A DNA stretch of 64,000 nt, from contig OY288261.1 of the NCBI GenBank assembly GCA_958450325.1, positions 11,809,113 through 11,873,112 on the forward strand. Reading direction: 5' to 3'. Positions 1 to 10,645 of this stretch are shown piece after piece (the first letter of the stretch is position 1; every line of letters begins with the position of its first letter). A model generated the notes under the pieces. It did no database searches. It was not told the DNA's origin and saw only the letters and a program-made list of their open reading frames with translations. This DNA comes from Agrostemma githago (taxonomy: Eukaryota > Streptophyta > Magnoliopsida > Caryophyllales > Caryophyllaceae). The position numbers and the translations under genes are program-made.

Positions 1-1351
1 AAACAACCCACCAACATCCCTTGAATAAAATAATCCAAATCCTCCTCCCTAATTCCCCAACAAAGAAATCTACTCACAATTCATTATGGAAATCATCACA
101 ACATGCATATTAATCATAAAACCTAAACTAGAGATTAGGGAGTGGAAGAGAAATATACCAACTATGTAGATCTATAAGAAACAAGAAGATATCATGAATA
201 AAGGTTGAATCTTTGATGGAGAGAATGAAGAACTTGTCACTAATTCTTCAATAAACCCACAAATCTTCATATAAAACTTGATAAATCTTCTACAAACTTG
301 AGATCTAAACAATTGTTGATGAGAATTGTATAGATCTACTACTAATTACTATATAAACTACTAGGAATTTTTTTGGATTTTTACTACTACTACTAATTGA
401 TGGTGTAATAGGATGGTGGAGTGGTGTAACTTCATCCCTCCTTAGCACAATGGAGAGGTGAGTTGGGCAATAATCTAGGGTTACATATATATAGTAATCT
501 CTTAATGGATCCTTAACCTAAAGCCCATAATCTAATACTTGCCCATTAGTGAGACTTTGTCCTTTGAGATGCAACTTTGCCCAATGAGTCTTCATGGGGT
601 GAAGTTTTGCCCTGCGGTTGACGACATTAGCACCACCGGGTGAAATTTTACCCGGTGAGATTTTCTTCCCGAATCGTCATTTTTGGCGCTTTTCTCCATC
701 GGGCGAAATTTCACCCGGTGGGCGAAATTTCGCCCGGTCATTTCGCCCGGTCATCTCATAGGGTGAAATTTCACCCTATGAACTTTTTGTCCAAAATGGC
801 AATCTGGGGAGGAACACCATCGGGCGAAATTTCGCCCGGTCAAATTCTCATCGGGTGAAATTTCGCCCTGTGACTTCATAGGGCCATAACTCTCTCGTTT
901 GATCTCCGATTGGGGCGTGTGATATGTCGTTGGAAAGCTAAGAAGATAAGCTTTCACCTCCAACTGGAATCGCTTCAATTCAAGGTCTAGAACTTTATAT
1001 ATATCCATTTGAAGTTTGACTTCTCCGGTGAAGATGCACAATGGACTTGAAGTTTTTCCTTTTCACTCAAGGTTTCACCTCTTGGGTTTGGACTTTGGAT
1101 TTTAAGTTGTGTGCTTTGCTTTTCGGACGATCTCCCTTTCTCTCTCATGCTCATAGGAGCTCGGACACGTTTTTGGTCGAAAATCCTATCAAAATGGACA
1201 GAAAACTACCAAAAACACGTAAAATGCAAAACAGAGACGCTTATGCAAGAATTACTCAAAATACGGCGATAATCGCCCTTTTTATTCTCGCAAAGCGAAG
1301 GAAAAACGGGTCTAAATGGGAGGAAAAATGGTCCAAATTTGGCACACAACA
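1..1351 (-). repeat. 3' LTR of the Athila-like element, partial
   Basis: Matches 9297-10645 with scattered substitutions and small indels. On the minus strand the LTR begins TGTTGTGTGCC at 1351, directly after a purine-rich tract. A TATATATA box lies at 486-493 in minus orientation. Six palindromes built on CGGGYGAAATTTCRCCCG occupy 635-870, upstream of that box. About 495 bp of the LTR lies left of the window. Confidence 0.85.
635..870. repeat. Palindrome array in the Athila-like LTR (U3)
   Basis: Six inverted-repeat sites centred near 645, 708, 727, 768, 829 and 860 share the core GGGYGAAATTTCRCCC. The site at 756-781 is a perfect 26-bp palindrome. Centre-to-centre distances are about 63, 19, 41, 61 and 31 bp, all close to whole helical turns. 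The same array recurs in the other LTR at about 9931-10161 and, in more regular form, at 5221-5460. It lies upstream of the minus-strand TATA box, where cis-regulatory sites are expected. Confidence 0.85.
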
Positions 1352-1363
1352 ATTCCCCCACAC
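1352..1363 (-). other. Polypurine tract, Athila-like element
   Basis: On the minus strand GTGTGGGGGAAT lies directly before the TGTTGTG start of the 3' LTR. This is the position and composition expected for the plus-strand DNA primer of an LTR retrotransposon. Confidence 0.7.
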
Positions 1364-3682
1364 TAAACCGTTGCTCGTCCTCGAGCAAAGACCCAAAAAG
1401 AAATTAGCTACTACTACTACTAAGCTAGACTATGCTAAGCCGATACGAGGCAATTAACGGGCCCGCTCCGTCCCTTCAACTCACATCGAGATACCTATGA
1501 GGTAAGGTACCTCCATGCAAGGCAAGTTGGGGCTTGCTCAAAATTGGGGTTGCGACTAACACACACACAAACACATAACAAAGAAGACACACACAAAAAG
1601 ATAGTCGCAACCAAAGAGAAAATAAATCACCGAATCCCTCATCGAAACGGCGGAGAAAGCACCGATTCGAGCTTAAGGCAAGCGAGAACACTACCAAGCT
1701 AGTAACACAAATCGACATGGACAAGATCCTAATAGGATGACAATCAATCAATAAAAACATTGAAAATTTACAAAGGTCCTTCTAATTCCACTAAAGATGC
1801 CTACAACGGGACGATAAATGGAGTGGATAAGTGAGAACCATGGAGTTAGTAAGCACTGTAGGTAAGTGTTATGCCGTCTCCTAAGCTAAGCCTAGAGGGT
1901 CGTTCCAAACTCGAGAAAGCCAATTAGACCAAAAAGAATGGATAAGTGTTTGCAAAATGGTAAGGATTGCCAAATTACCGCTATTTTCCTTCCTCGGGAC
2001 TCGGTCCTCTAGTAGGCATTTCACGGCAATAAGACAACCAAGGGATTATTTGGGTTTGGGAACGATTTTTTATTTTCTTTTTGAGATTCGGTTTTTCTTT
2101 TCTTTCCCCATTATTTCGATCGAGGGCTTTTCTTTTTCTTTTTTTTTTTGATTGATTTTTCAATGCCCTTTCTTCTTTATTTTTCCCTTTTTCTTTCTTT
2201 GAATAGCCCATTTTTGGCTAGATGATTCATTTGAGATCAAGGTAAAGCACATTTTTGCAAGCTTATTTGTGGAGATGGATGTATGGTAGAGAAATAGGCT
2301 AGTCGGGTGTGCACCCCCTTCGAACCCATAAAAGGATGAAAATTTTGGACTAAAAGTGGCTTCTCAAGTAAGGTCACCTAAGAGAACGGGGAACGGTAAC
2401 CAAGGCCTTATCACTCCATGGGTGGTCAAGGTGGTCAAATGCAAATTCCGGTGTAGACTCCTAGTAGAAAAGATGGACTCATGGTAAAAATCCAGTGCAA
2501 AAATTGGTTCAAGGTCATTCTACTAGAATCAAGTCCAAAAATCAAAAAGGGTCACTAACAAGTGAGTAATAAACACTCGGCCTAAACTCAAAATCGGGTT
2601 TTCGAAAACATTTAGTCCTAGACACACTATACAAAATCAAAAGGGACACACGAAAAAGAAAAGGCAATTAAAAGAAAACACGAGTAAAGTCATGCACTCC
2701 ATACTCCATCAACATTCTAGCATAAACCACAACACCAAAATGCTCAACTTCGAGAGCCTCCAATAGCAACAACCTAACTCCTCTACAAAATTAAAGGAGA
2801 AAGAAGGAAGGAAGTTACCAAGCGGATGCTTTCTTAATCTCTTCAATTCGCGCTATTAAGGTGGTGATTACCTGTAAGAGTAAAGAACAAGACCATACAC
2901 GGGATACGAAACATAACAAGAAACAAGAAGAGAAAAGAAAAGAAAAAAATGTTTTTGATTTTTCGAATTTTTCAAATTTTTATGGATTTTTGAAAGATTT
3001 TTGAAAAACAAAAGGATAGTAGATCCCTCCCCCACACTAAAACTGTGCATTGTCCTCAATGCACAAGTAGGGGAAAAGATCGAAAAAGACGGAAAAAGAA
3101 AGATAAGAAGAATCTTTTTGGATTTTTATAATTTTTCAAATGTTTTTGGATTTTTGTAATTTTTTTTTTTAATGTTTTTGGGTTTTTCAAAAATATTGAG
3201 AAAAGAAAAAGAAAATAAAATAAAGAAAACGATAAGATAGTGGCGGGTCTAGGTGCAATCACATCACCTAGACCCTAGCCAAGTGGCTAAGAAAATGAAA
3301 ATAAAATAAAATAAAATAAATTAAAAGAAATGATGAAAAATGGGCGTAGGTGTAGTCACATCACCTAGCTCGGATTAAGAAAAAAATTGAGAAAATGAGA
3401 AGAATTTGGATTTTCAAAAGGTCAATGGCGTAATCACATCGCCTAATGACCGGGAGCAATACCAAGGCCGCTTTGGCCGCAACAATCGAACAATGGGACG
3501 GCTTGCAAAGTCATGTTAGAGGTAAAACAATCACAATGATCAAGGAATAGGAGGAATAAGAACGGAATCAACTAAAGGACATGCAATTATAGATGATTAT
3601 AGACTTACCGACCCAACCCACACACAAATACACAATACACACACACGCACACGCACACACACCACCGACTCCAGGAGAGGGT
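1364..3682. other. Non-coding 3' interior of the Athila-like element
   Basis: This 2.3-kb stretch between the ATHILA ORF and the 3' polypurine tract has no convincing coding frame on either strand. It holds oligo-A/oligo-T runs, related TTTTTGGATTTTT-like blocks at about 2940-3000 and 3110-3200, an ACACAC-rich patch at 3603-3662, and three related phrases of the form 'GCG/GTA..TCACATC(A/G)CCTA' near 3255, 3350 and 3428. Short open frames are low complexity. I regard it as the element's 3' untranslated interior. Confidence 0.6.
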
Positions 3683-4882
3683 CTAGTCTGAGTGATCGTC
3701 CGACGCAAATGAAGCGCTAGGAGACCCATAGAAAAAGGGTATACCCTCGGAGGATGGCTCGGGAGAAAACTCCTCCGGACCGTCGCTAAGCGAGAGGGCA
3801 AAGTCAGATTCAATCTCACAAAGGTCATATATCGTACGACCTTTGGGCAACTTATAGTGTGCATACTCCCAAACTCCCCTTCCTCCCGACTCAGTCTTGG
3901 TCAGTCGGAATTCACCGGGACCCAAGGGTAGGTCCCAATTTTGGTGAACATGGATAGTGGTTCGGTGTGTGTTCTGAACTATTAAAGCTCTTCCACGGCT
4001 AATGTAGACGAGGCGCTGATGAGGTACATAAAAAATCCAAGTCGGAAAATAGGCCTCGTCAAGCCATATGGAATCGTCTAGTGGGGTGAGGTGGTCGGTC
4101 GAATAACCCAACTTGTTTGCAATTACGGTCACGAGACCTCCACAATCTAAGGAGGGGCGTTGGGTAACAATGATACGGTGGAAATGCAACGCCACGACAA
4201 GTGGTAGGTCTAAGGGGTTAGGGTTACCGAACAAAGAGTCATAGATCAATTGCAAGACACACACATTAAGAGTATAAATATTATCGGCCGAGGGTAACAA
4301 GCAGTGGGAGAGCATCTCGCAAAAGTAGCGAATTGCGGGGTTACGGATTTCGGAGGCAAAGGATAAATTAGCCTCGTAACCCCCTTTACAGCGTGATATG
4401 CGCTTCCAAAGATCTCTCCTAGATACACAGGCTTGTACGTTGCTCGAGGGTGTACTAAGTCCGGTACCCGATGAGGGTAGGCCTAGCACTAGGCCAAACT
4501 CGGAAATAGTTAAACGATGGGGTTTGCCGAATAGTCTAAATTTAATCGCTCTAGGTGTGGTCGGACTGTCAATGGCGAAAGTTCCTAGGAACTCGAAAGT
4601 AAGATCTTTATAGGTGAAGGCCGCGAGGCTAAGGAGCTCGCTAGTTCCGGTCCTCGACGATAACTCTTTAATATCGTCTACTATTCCTAGATTGGTCATT
4701 GTGTGGGGACAAGGCCACCTAGTGTTCTGAAAGATCTTTTCAGAGAAGGTCCGAGACAAAGAAGTATTTAGACAAGGTAAGTTCATAGGCTTAGAAGACT
4801 TACTAGAAGATGAACATTTAGAAGGATTAGAAGTCGATGCCATACCTTGTTTACGCGCGGCTCGTTGAGCTCTTGTCTCCAT
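3683..4882 (-). CDS. ATHILA ORF-1-like protein (env-position extra ORF)
   Basis: An uninterrupted minus-strand frame of 400 codons from the methionine at 4882 (METRAQRAARK...); the frame stays open further upstream to 5215, but that part is low complexity and overlaps a palindrome array. A basic Ser/Lys-rich N-terminus is followed by a globular region with FGKPHRLTISEFGLVLGLPS, the kind of sequence found in the ATHILA ORF-1 family. Its place between gag (pol being absent) and the 3' LTR is that of the third ORF in Athila elements. The molecular function is not established; I see no signal peptide or clear membrane anchor, so an envelope role is not supported here. It has no internal stop although the gag frame upstream has one. 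Confidence 0.65.
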   Translation of the reverse strand: METRAQRAARKQGMASTSNPSKCSSSSKSSKPMNLPCLNTSLSRTFSEKIFQNTRWPCPHTMTNLGIVDDIKELSSRTGTSELLSLAAFTYKDLTFEFLGTFAIDSPTTPRAIKFRLFGKPHRLTISEFGLVLGLPSSGTGLSTPSSNVQACVSRRDLWKRISRCKGGYEANLSFASEIRNPAIRYFCEMLSHCLLPSADNIYTLNVCVLQLIYDSLFGNPNPLDLPLVVALHFHRIIVTQRPSLDCGGLVTVIANKLGYSTDHLTPLDDSIWLDEAYFPTWIFYVPHQRLVYISRGRALIVQNTHRTTIHVHQNWDLPLGPGEFRLTKTESGGRGVWEYAHYKLPKGRTIYDLCEIESDFALSLSDGPEEFSPEPSSEGIPFFYGSPSASFASDDHSD

Positions 4883-5220
4883 GATAATAATTTGCAAGAA
4901 AAATCCCAAAACTTTTGCTTCTCCTTTCTTCAAAAATCCAAAATAAATATTCACCCAAGTATGGAATGGAGTTGTGAATGGAGTTTGAATATGGTGTATG
5001 GAAGGTAGTGTAATGATTTTGTGATGGGTGAAAGGGTTAAATGATGAGTGAGGTGAAAAAGGTGGTATAAATAAGGGTGTTTGAGGAGGGAAAGTGAGTT
5101 TTAAAGTGGGTGGTAAAATTTGGTGTAGAAAATTTTTGGAGGGAAAGTTATGTTGAGGTAAATTGTTGGAGGGAGATGAAAATGTAGTGAGTAAAAGGTG
5201 TAGGTGATTGGCCAAGTCAC

Positions 5221-5460
5221 ACCGCCGGGTGAAATTTCACCCAGTCGGGCATCATCGGGTGGAATTTCACCCGACGACTTTTCGTCGTGAAAATCGATTT
5301 TGCCGCCTTTTTCCACCGGGTGAAATTTCACCCGGTCAACATCTCACCGGGCGAAATTTCGCCCGGTGGTATCTTCTTCGTTCCGGCAATTCTGGCAAAT
5401 TTTCCTTAGGGCGAAATTTCGCCCGGTCGAGTCTCACCGGGCGAAGTTTCGCCCGACGGT
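5221..5460. repeat. Regular palindrome array upstream of the ATHILA ORF
   Basis: Six copies of the same palindrome family as in the LTR (core GGGYGAAATTTCRCCC) are centred at about 5234, 5264, 5325, 5356, 5416 and 5446. The spacing is 30, 61, 31, 60 and 30 bp, so pairs 3 helical turns apart repeat every ~91 bp. The sequence between palindromes is much less alike than the palindromes themselves. The array sits 5' of the ORF at 4882, on that ORF's upstream side. Confidence 0.85.
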
Positions 5461-5769
5461 CTTCTTTGCTGCGTTTTTCCGCCTTGCCATTGCATGGCTC
5501 TTCAATAATCACCTAGAGATTCAAATATTGACTCGACTCACATTACATAATCAATATTTCCCACAAACATGCTTGTGGTCTTCGATTAAAGCTCCATAAC
5601 TTCTCCAAATGCTTGGTCTTCATCCAAATTTAGCTCCATAGTGAAATCCAATTTCACTCAATCTTCTCAAGCAAAAAAAACTAATAAACTAATTAAAAAA
5701 ACGTAAACATACACTAAAAAGCTTGGGTTGCCTCCCAAGAAGCGCGGTTTTGGCTAGGACCGCCAAACC
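5461..5769. other. Spacer between the gag-derived ORF and the palindrome array
   Basis: No coding frame is supported. On the minus strand this follows the gag-derived stop codon at 5770. An A-rich stretch lies at 5674-5702 and the phrase GGTTGCCTCCCAAGAAGCGC occurs near 5727. Nothing else is recognisable. Confidence 0.4.
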
Positions 5770-8763
5770 TTAAAGTTTATTTGTCTTCAGAGTGTAATCT
5801 CCACCATACCCATCAAGGGCTCGGAGGAGTAAGTCAAAGGCTCTAGAAGAGTCTTCCGAAAGGCTCATGTAGCCGAGCCAAGCTATCATGAGAAGCTTCC
5901 AAGTCGGAAGCGATAAGCAGTCTTCAAATCCACGAAGCCTGGACTTGTAATGGTCTCCCGGGTCTTTCCATTTCAGAAGTCCCAACGACCATTTCTTCCC
6001 AAAATACCTTCTACCATTCCAAAATTTCACAATCTCACCACTCAACATGAAATACGGTTTAGGCTTTAATTCCCCATTGAACATCCCCATATCTTCTCTA
6101 TCGGGAATGAATGAGTCACTAACAATGACATAAGAGACTTGGTTAGTCTCATCAATCAACTCCTCACCCTTCCAAACCCCATCTTCTTTGTTTTTAACCA
6201 CATTCCTTCCAAAAGATAAATCAAGGATTAAATAAAGTTTATTGAAAGAATTTTTCCAATCATCCTCGATCATAGATTCATAGGAAGGGCTAGTGTCAAA
6301 TTCTTCATGGGTAGGGGATTCAAAGCATAAAGAGTCAATGGTAGTGAGTGGTTCATCCCGAATACAGGGTTTAGAGAAATCGTTCTCAACAATGGTATCC
6401 TCTAAAGGGCGTTCCTCAAAAATCTCCGGCATATTGTACATCCCCATATCTTCTTCAAGTTGCGGGCCCATATCCCTAGATCTCGAAACGTCACTTGTCC
6501 CCATATCATTCTGAAGGAGAGATTCGAAACTTTTACCGGCGGTTTCTATTTCTCCTAAACCAAAGTTTAGCTCACTAGCAAAGGACTCGTGATGTTCTTC
6601 AACATTCTTGCACAAGGGCAACTTGATTTCATCATCATTCGAAGACTTAACAAGGCCTATAACATCATTCAACTCATCCCAGAGACTCGTATCCTCTACA
6701 TTTTCGATTGCATTTTCCATGTGGCAATTTTGGGATTCGAGTTTCTTGTTGGGAGTAAAAGTGGTGATCTCTATCCTTGATGACAAGATGTTGCCATTCT
6801 CATCGATATCGTCAATGATCACTACTTCACCTTGAGTTGCTTTCTTGGATTGCATTGTGGGGTAAGGAAACTTGATGTCCATAGACTTTTCACCATTTTT
6901 CATCCCATTAGTGAGGGTTGATTTTTCTTGAACGGTCTTGGTGAATGGCAAGGAGACTTCCACCTTTTCGACTATGTCCACAAATTGGCTACAATTGATA
7001 TTACCTTTGTGAATTTTAGCTTGTTGCGGAAATGGTAAAGTTGGTGCATAAATCGATGGAGGTGGAACATTGGAGTCCTTCTCCTCAATTGCTTTCTCGG
7101 TCTCTTGCCTTCTAGCTTCCTTCAATTTTTGTTGTTTTTCTTCGGCCTTTGCAACTAACTCAAATTCTTCTCGTATTCCCCGGTTTTGTTTGGGAGAATC
7201 GGGAGTAGTGGCATGTAGTGCTTTTTGTTGTTGCAAATTTGGGGTTGCCTCGGTACTCAAGTGTTAGTGAGGGTTTTCAAGCTCCTTTCCTTCTCTTTTG
7301 ATAACAACATGGGTTTGGCATGGTGGATCCCTTAGGTGTTGAGGTTGATCGGGAAAGTCATGAGGTGGGTGCATGGGAGTAGCTAAGGCTTTGGATGCTC
7401 GTTGAGATATCAAGAGTTCGAGCTTTGCCTTGTCTTTCGCATTTTCATTCATCAAATACTCTATTGTTCTTTGCAATTCATTTAATGAATTGTCCCAATG
7501 ACCACTTCCTTGACTTTGTTGATAATGACCTTGGTTGCCAAAGAATTGAGAGGGTCCATTGTAGCTTTGAGAGTGTAATCCTTTACGACCTTGATTACCT
7601 TGGCAATTCGGGTTTCCTTGATACACTTCGTTGACTAAAGACTTTCTCATATCGATGGTCGAACCATACCCTTGACCATTACTTTTACCATGTTGAAAAT
7701 TTCCTTGATTTCCATAAAAAGGAGAGGGTTGGTTATGTCTTTGAAAATTGAACCCTTGGTACCCTTGATTTGGCCTTTGGTTACCTTGATAGTTGCATTG
7801 ATAGCCTTGATGGAACTCTTGATTATGATAATTGCTTCCTTGATTATGGCGATTATTCCCTTGATTTGTACTTTGATTATGGAAGTCCCTTTGAACATGA
7901 TAATTTCTACCTTGATTGTTGAAGTTCTCCCTTTGATAAGGAGGCATATGTGGAGGCACTTTGACAGACCCTTGGTTGGAAAATGTTTGTTGATTGGGAT
8001 TGAAGGGTCTTTGCGTTGGAGTACACTTCGCATTCATAGCCTCAAGTTCCTTGGTTAACTCTTCCTTTTCCATTTGGAGTTTCATTTCATTGGTCATAGG
8101 AGAATTTTCGTCTCCCATTTTCTCGATAAGCTCGGCTTCAACTAATTTCTCTTTGGAAGAGCATACATGTTCAAAAGCATCTTCTTGAGGGAGCCCATGG
8201 AAGGTGTCTAGTTTTTCTTCATTGATCAAGGAATCTTTAAGCTCAAACTCATTTGGAATGGTTCCATAGGAAACGGGGGAAGGTAAATCCTCGTGAGTGA
8301 GTTGTGAATGTGAATCAAGAGTTATCATGTTTGCTTTTTGAAGGCTTTTTGATGATGTGGGTGATTTGGGAGGTGAATGGGTTGGAGAATTTTCTTGTGG
8401 AGATGGTGTTTCTTGTGGATTTGGAATGATGAGAGTGGTAGAAGGTGAATTTTGTGGAGTGAAATGAGTGGGTGGATTATTAATGGTGGGAATGGTAGTA
8501 GTTTGTGATATGAATGGATTTGGAGGAGGTGGAAGGTTAGTATGTATGGTTGGTGGTGTGAGGTACGGATGTGGAATCACTCTAGTTGAGATATTTATCG
8601 GGAATCTCAAGGCTCGAGATGCCATCTTTGGCTCGGGATCGAACCGAAAAGGCAATAACCTGTTCCTGGTAAACACACTCAAATAGAAAGTGAGTCTCCT
8701 AGCACCGAGAGGCACTAGGGTAGAGAAAGAACAATAACCAAACACGAAAAGACTAAAACTCAA
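5770..8763 (-). pseudogene. Gag-derived polyprotein of the Athila-like element, one nonsense codon
   Basis: One continuous minus-strand frame runs from 8763 to 5770, broken only by TAA at 7266-7264, where the context (CAC TAA CAC) fits a CAA-to-TAA change. It starts 15 bp inside the primer binding site. The N-terminal third is Pro/Thr/Ser-rich. The middle (about 7960-7500) is a low-complexity Asn/Gln/Gly region of repeated NQG blocks, and the C-terminal half is acidic. A segment near 6985-6940 (QFVDIVEKVEVSLPF) resembles the C-terminal part of Athila Gag just before protease. The capsid core I would expect and all pol domains are missing. Probably a recombined, trans-mobilised Gag; encapsidation function is untested. 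The family assignment rests on the LTR, primer site and companion ORF more than on this protein. Confidence 0.6.
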
Positions 8764-8777
8764 CTAACTAATCGCCG

Positions 8778-8795
8778 TCCCCGGCAACGGCGCCA
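8778..8795 (-). other. Primer binding site complementary to tRNA-Asp
   Basis: On the minus strand TGGCGCCGTTGCCGGGGA lies 3 bp inside the 5' LTR end. It complements the 3' end of plant tRNA-Asp, the primer typical of Athila elements. This fixes the orientation of the element and the inner LTR boundary at 8799. Confidence 0.85.
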
Positions 8796-8798
8796 TTT

Positions 8799-10645
8799 TG
8801 ATGCGCGTCGAATCGTCGCCTATCCAACGCGGTCAAACAATATTTGTAAACTCCAACTAACTACTACGTAGTAGCGGTAAGTCGGGGATCGATCCACAGG
8901 GACGGGCTAGGTAAAGTCGGTCGAGTCAAAGTCTAGGCGTGATAGGGTCGAGAAAGGGGGGTTTAGGTCGAGAGAGGGCGAGAGATCGAGAGAGGTCGAG
9001 AGATCACGGGCTAGGGTCAATAAGTAGGAAAGGTGTTGGGGAGAGTCGGGATTCGAAAATGGGGTCTAATAGTCTCGGGATCGAGTTTTTGTTACAACGT
9101 TAAAAAGGAGAGTGACACCTTTCGGTATCCTCACCCAACCTACCTAATCTCGCTTTCGCGACGAAAGGGTAAGTCTCAATCTAAGGTAATTTCTACCCCG
9201 AGTTTCCCCATATTGGTAGAAATGAGTCAAGGTCGGCCTAGTCGCGATTCTAAGTCAACAAAGACACAAAAACCTTAACATCGGTAATTAACAAGTAAAC
9301 AACCCACCAACATCCCTTGAATAAAATAATCCAAATCCTCCTCCCTAATTCCCCAACAAAGAAATCTACTCACAATTCATTATGGAAATCATCACAACAT
9401 GCATATTAATCATAAAACCTAAACTAGAGATTAGGGAGTGGAAGAGAAATATACCAACTATGTAGATCTATAAGAAACAAGAAGATATCATGAATAAAGG
9501 TTGAATCTTTGATGGAGAGAATGAAGAACTTGTCACTAATTCTTCAATAAACCCACAAATCTTCATATAAAACTTGATAAATCTTCTACAAACTTGAGAT
9601 CTAAACAATTGTTGATGAGAATTGTATAGATCTACTACTAATTACTATATAAACTACTAGGAATTTTTTTGGATTTTTACTACTACTACTAATTGATGGT
9701 GTAATAGGATGGTGGAGTGGTGTAACTTCATCCCTCCTTAGCACAATGGAGAGGTGAGTTGGGCAATAATCTAGGGTTACATATATATAGTAATCTCTTA
9801 ATGGATCCTTAACCTAAAGCCCATAATCTAATCCTTGCCCATTAGTGAGACTTTGTCCTTTGAGATGCAACTTTGCCCAATGAGTCTTCATGGGGTGAAG
9901 TTTTGCCCTGCGGTTGACGACATTAGCACCACCGGGTGAAATTTTACCCGGTGAGATTTTCTTCCCGAATCGTCATTTTTGGCGCTTTTCTCCATCGGGC
10001 GAAATTTCACCCGGTGGGCGAAATTTCGCCCGGTCATTTCGCCCGGTCATCTCATAGGGTGAAATTTCACCCTATGAACGTTTTGTCCAAAATGGCAATC
10101 TGGGGAGGAACACAATCGGGCGAAATTTCGCCCGGTCAAATTCTCATCAGGTGAAATTTCGCCCTGTGACTTCAGAGGGCCATAACTCTCTCGTTTGATC
10201 TTCGATTGGGGCGTGTGATATGTCGTTGGAAAGCTAAGAATATAAGCTTTCACCTCCAACTGGAATCGCTTCAATTCGAGGTCTAGAACTCTAGATATAT
10301 CCATTTGAAGTTCGACCTCTCCGGTGAAGATGCACAATGGACTTGAAGTTTTTCCTTTTCACTCAAGGTTTCACCTCTTGGGTTTGGACTTTGGATTTTA
10401 AGTTGTGTGCTTTGCTTTTCGGACGATCTCCCTTTCTCTCTCATGCTCATAGGAGCTCGGACACATTTTTGGTCGAAAATCCTATCAAAATGGACAGAAA
10501 ACTACCAAAAACACGTAAAATGCAAAACAGAGACGCTTATGCAAGAATTACTCAAAATACGGCGATAATCGCACTTTATTCTCGCAAAGCGAAGGAAAAA
10601 CGGGTCTAAATGGAAGGAGAAACGGTCCAAATTTGGCACACAACA
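8799..10645 (-). repeat. 5' LTR of the Athila-like element (1847 bp)
   Basis: In minus orientation it begins TGTTGTGTGCC at 10645 and ends in ...GCATCA at 8799, giving TG...CA termini. The outer 1349 bp match window bases 1-1351. The palindrome array lies at about 9931-10161 and the TATATATA box at about 9782-9789. The inner part (8799-9296, the U5 side) has GA-rich repeats of 'GGTCGAGAGA' near 8960-9005. Confidence 0.85.

Larger units (their letters stand above)
1..10645 (-). mobile_element. Athila-like non-autonomous LTR retrotransposon (left LTR truncated by window edge)
   Basis: The stretch 1-1351 is repeated almost exactly at 9297-10645, so these are the two LTRs of one element. On the minus strand the order is 5' LTR (10645-8799), primer binding site (8795-8778), gag-derived ORF (8763-5770), ATHILA ORF-1-like ORF (4882-3683), polypurine tract (about 1363-1352) and 3' LTR (1351 to beyond the window). 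I find no protease, reverse transcriptase, RNase H or integrase in the roughly 7.4-kb interior, so the element must have used enzymes from a relative. It interrupts an open Tat-lineage pol frame at 10646, so it is younger than that element. The LTR copies differ at about 20 sites by eye over 1.35 kb. The right flank begins ACAGG; the matching duplication would lie outside the window. Confidence 0.85.

Noticed and set aside
640..858. Open frame through the palindrome array, and its mirror on the other strand
   Set aside because: The reading is a by-product of reiterated palindromes; the same peptides appear in both directions.
4883..5215. N-terminal extension of the ATHILA ORF
   Set aside because: Low-complexity Pro/Thr/Phe sequence overlapping the spacer; the methionine at 4882 begins the sensible protein.
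5221..5460. CRISPR-like array
   Set aside because: Plant nuclear DNA, palindromic units with variable arms, no cas genes; spacers are not of uniform length.
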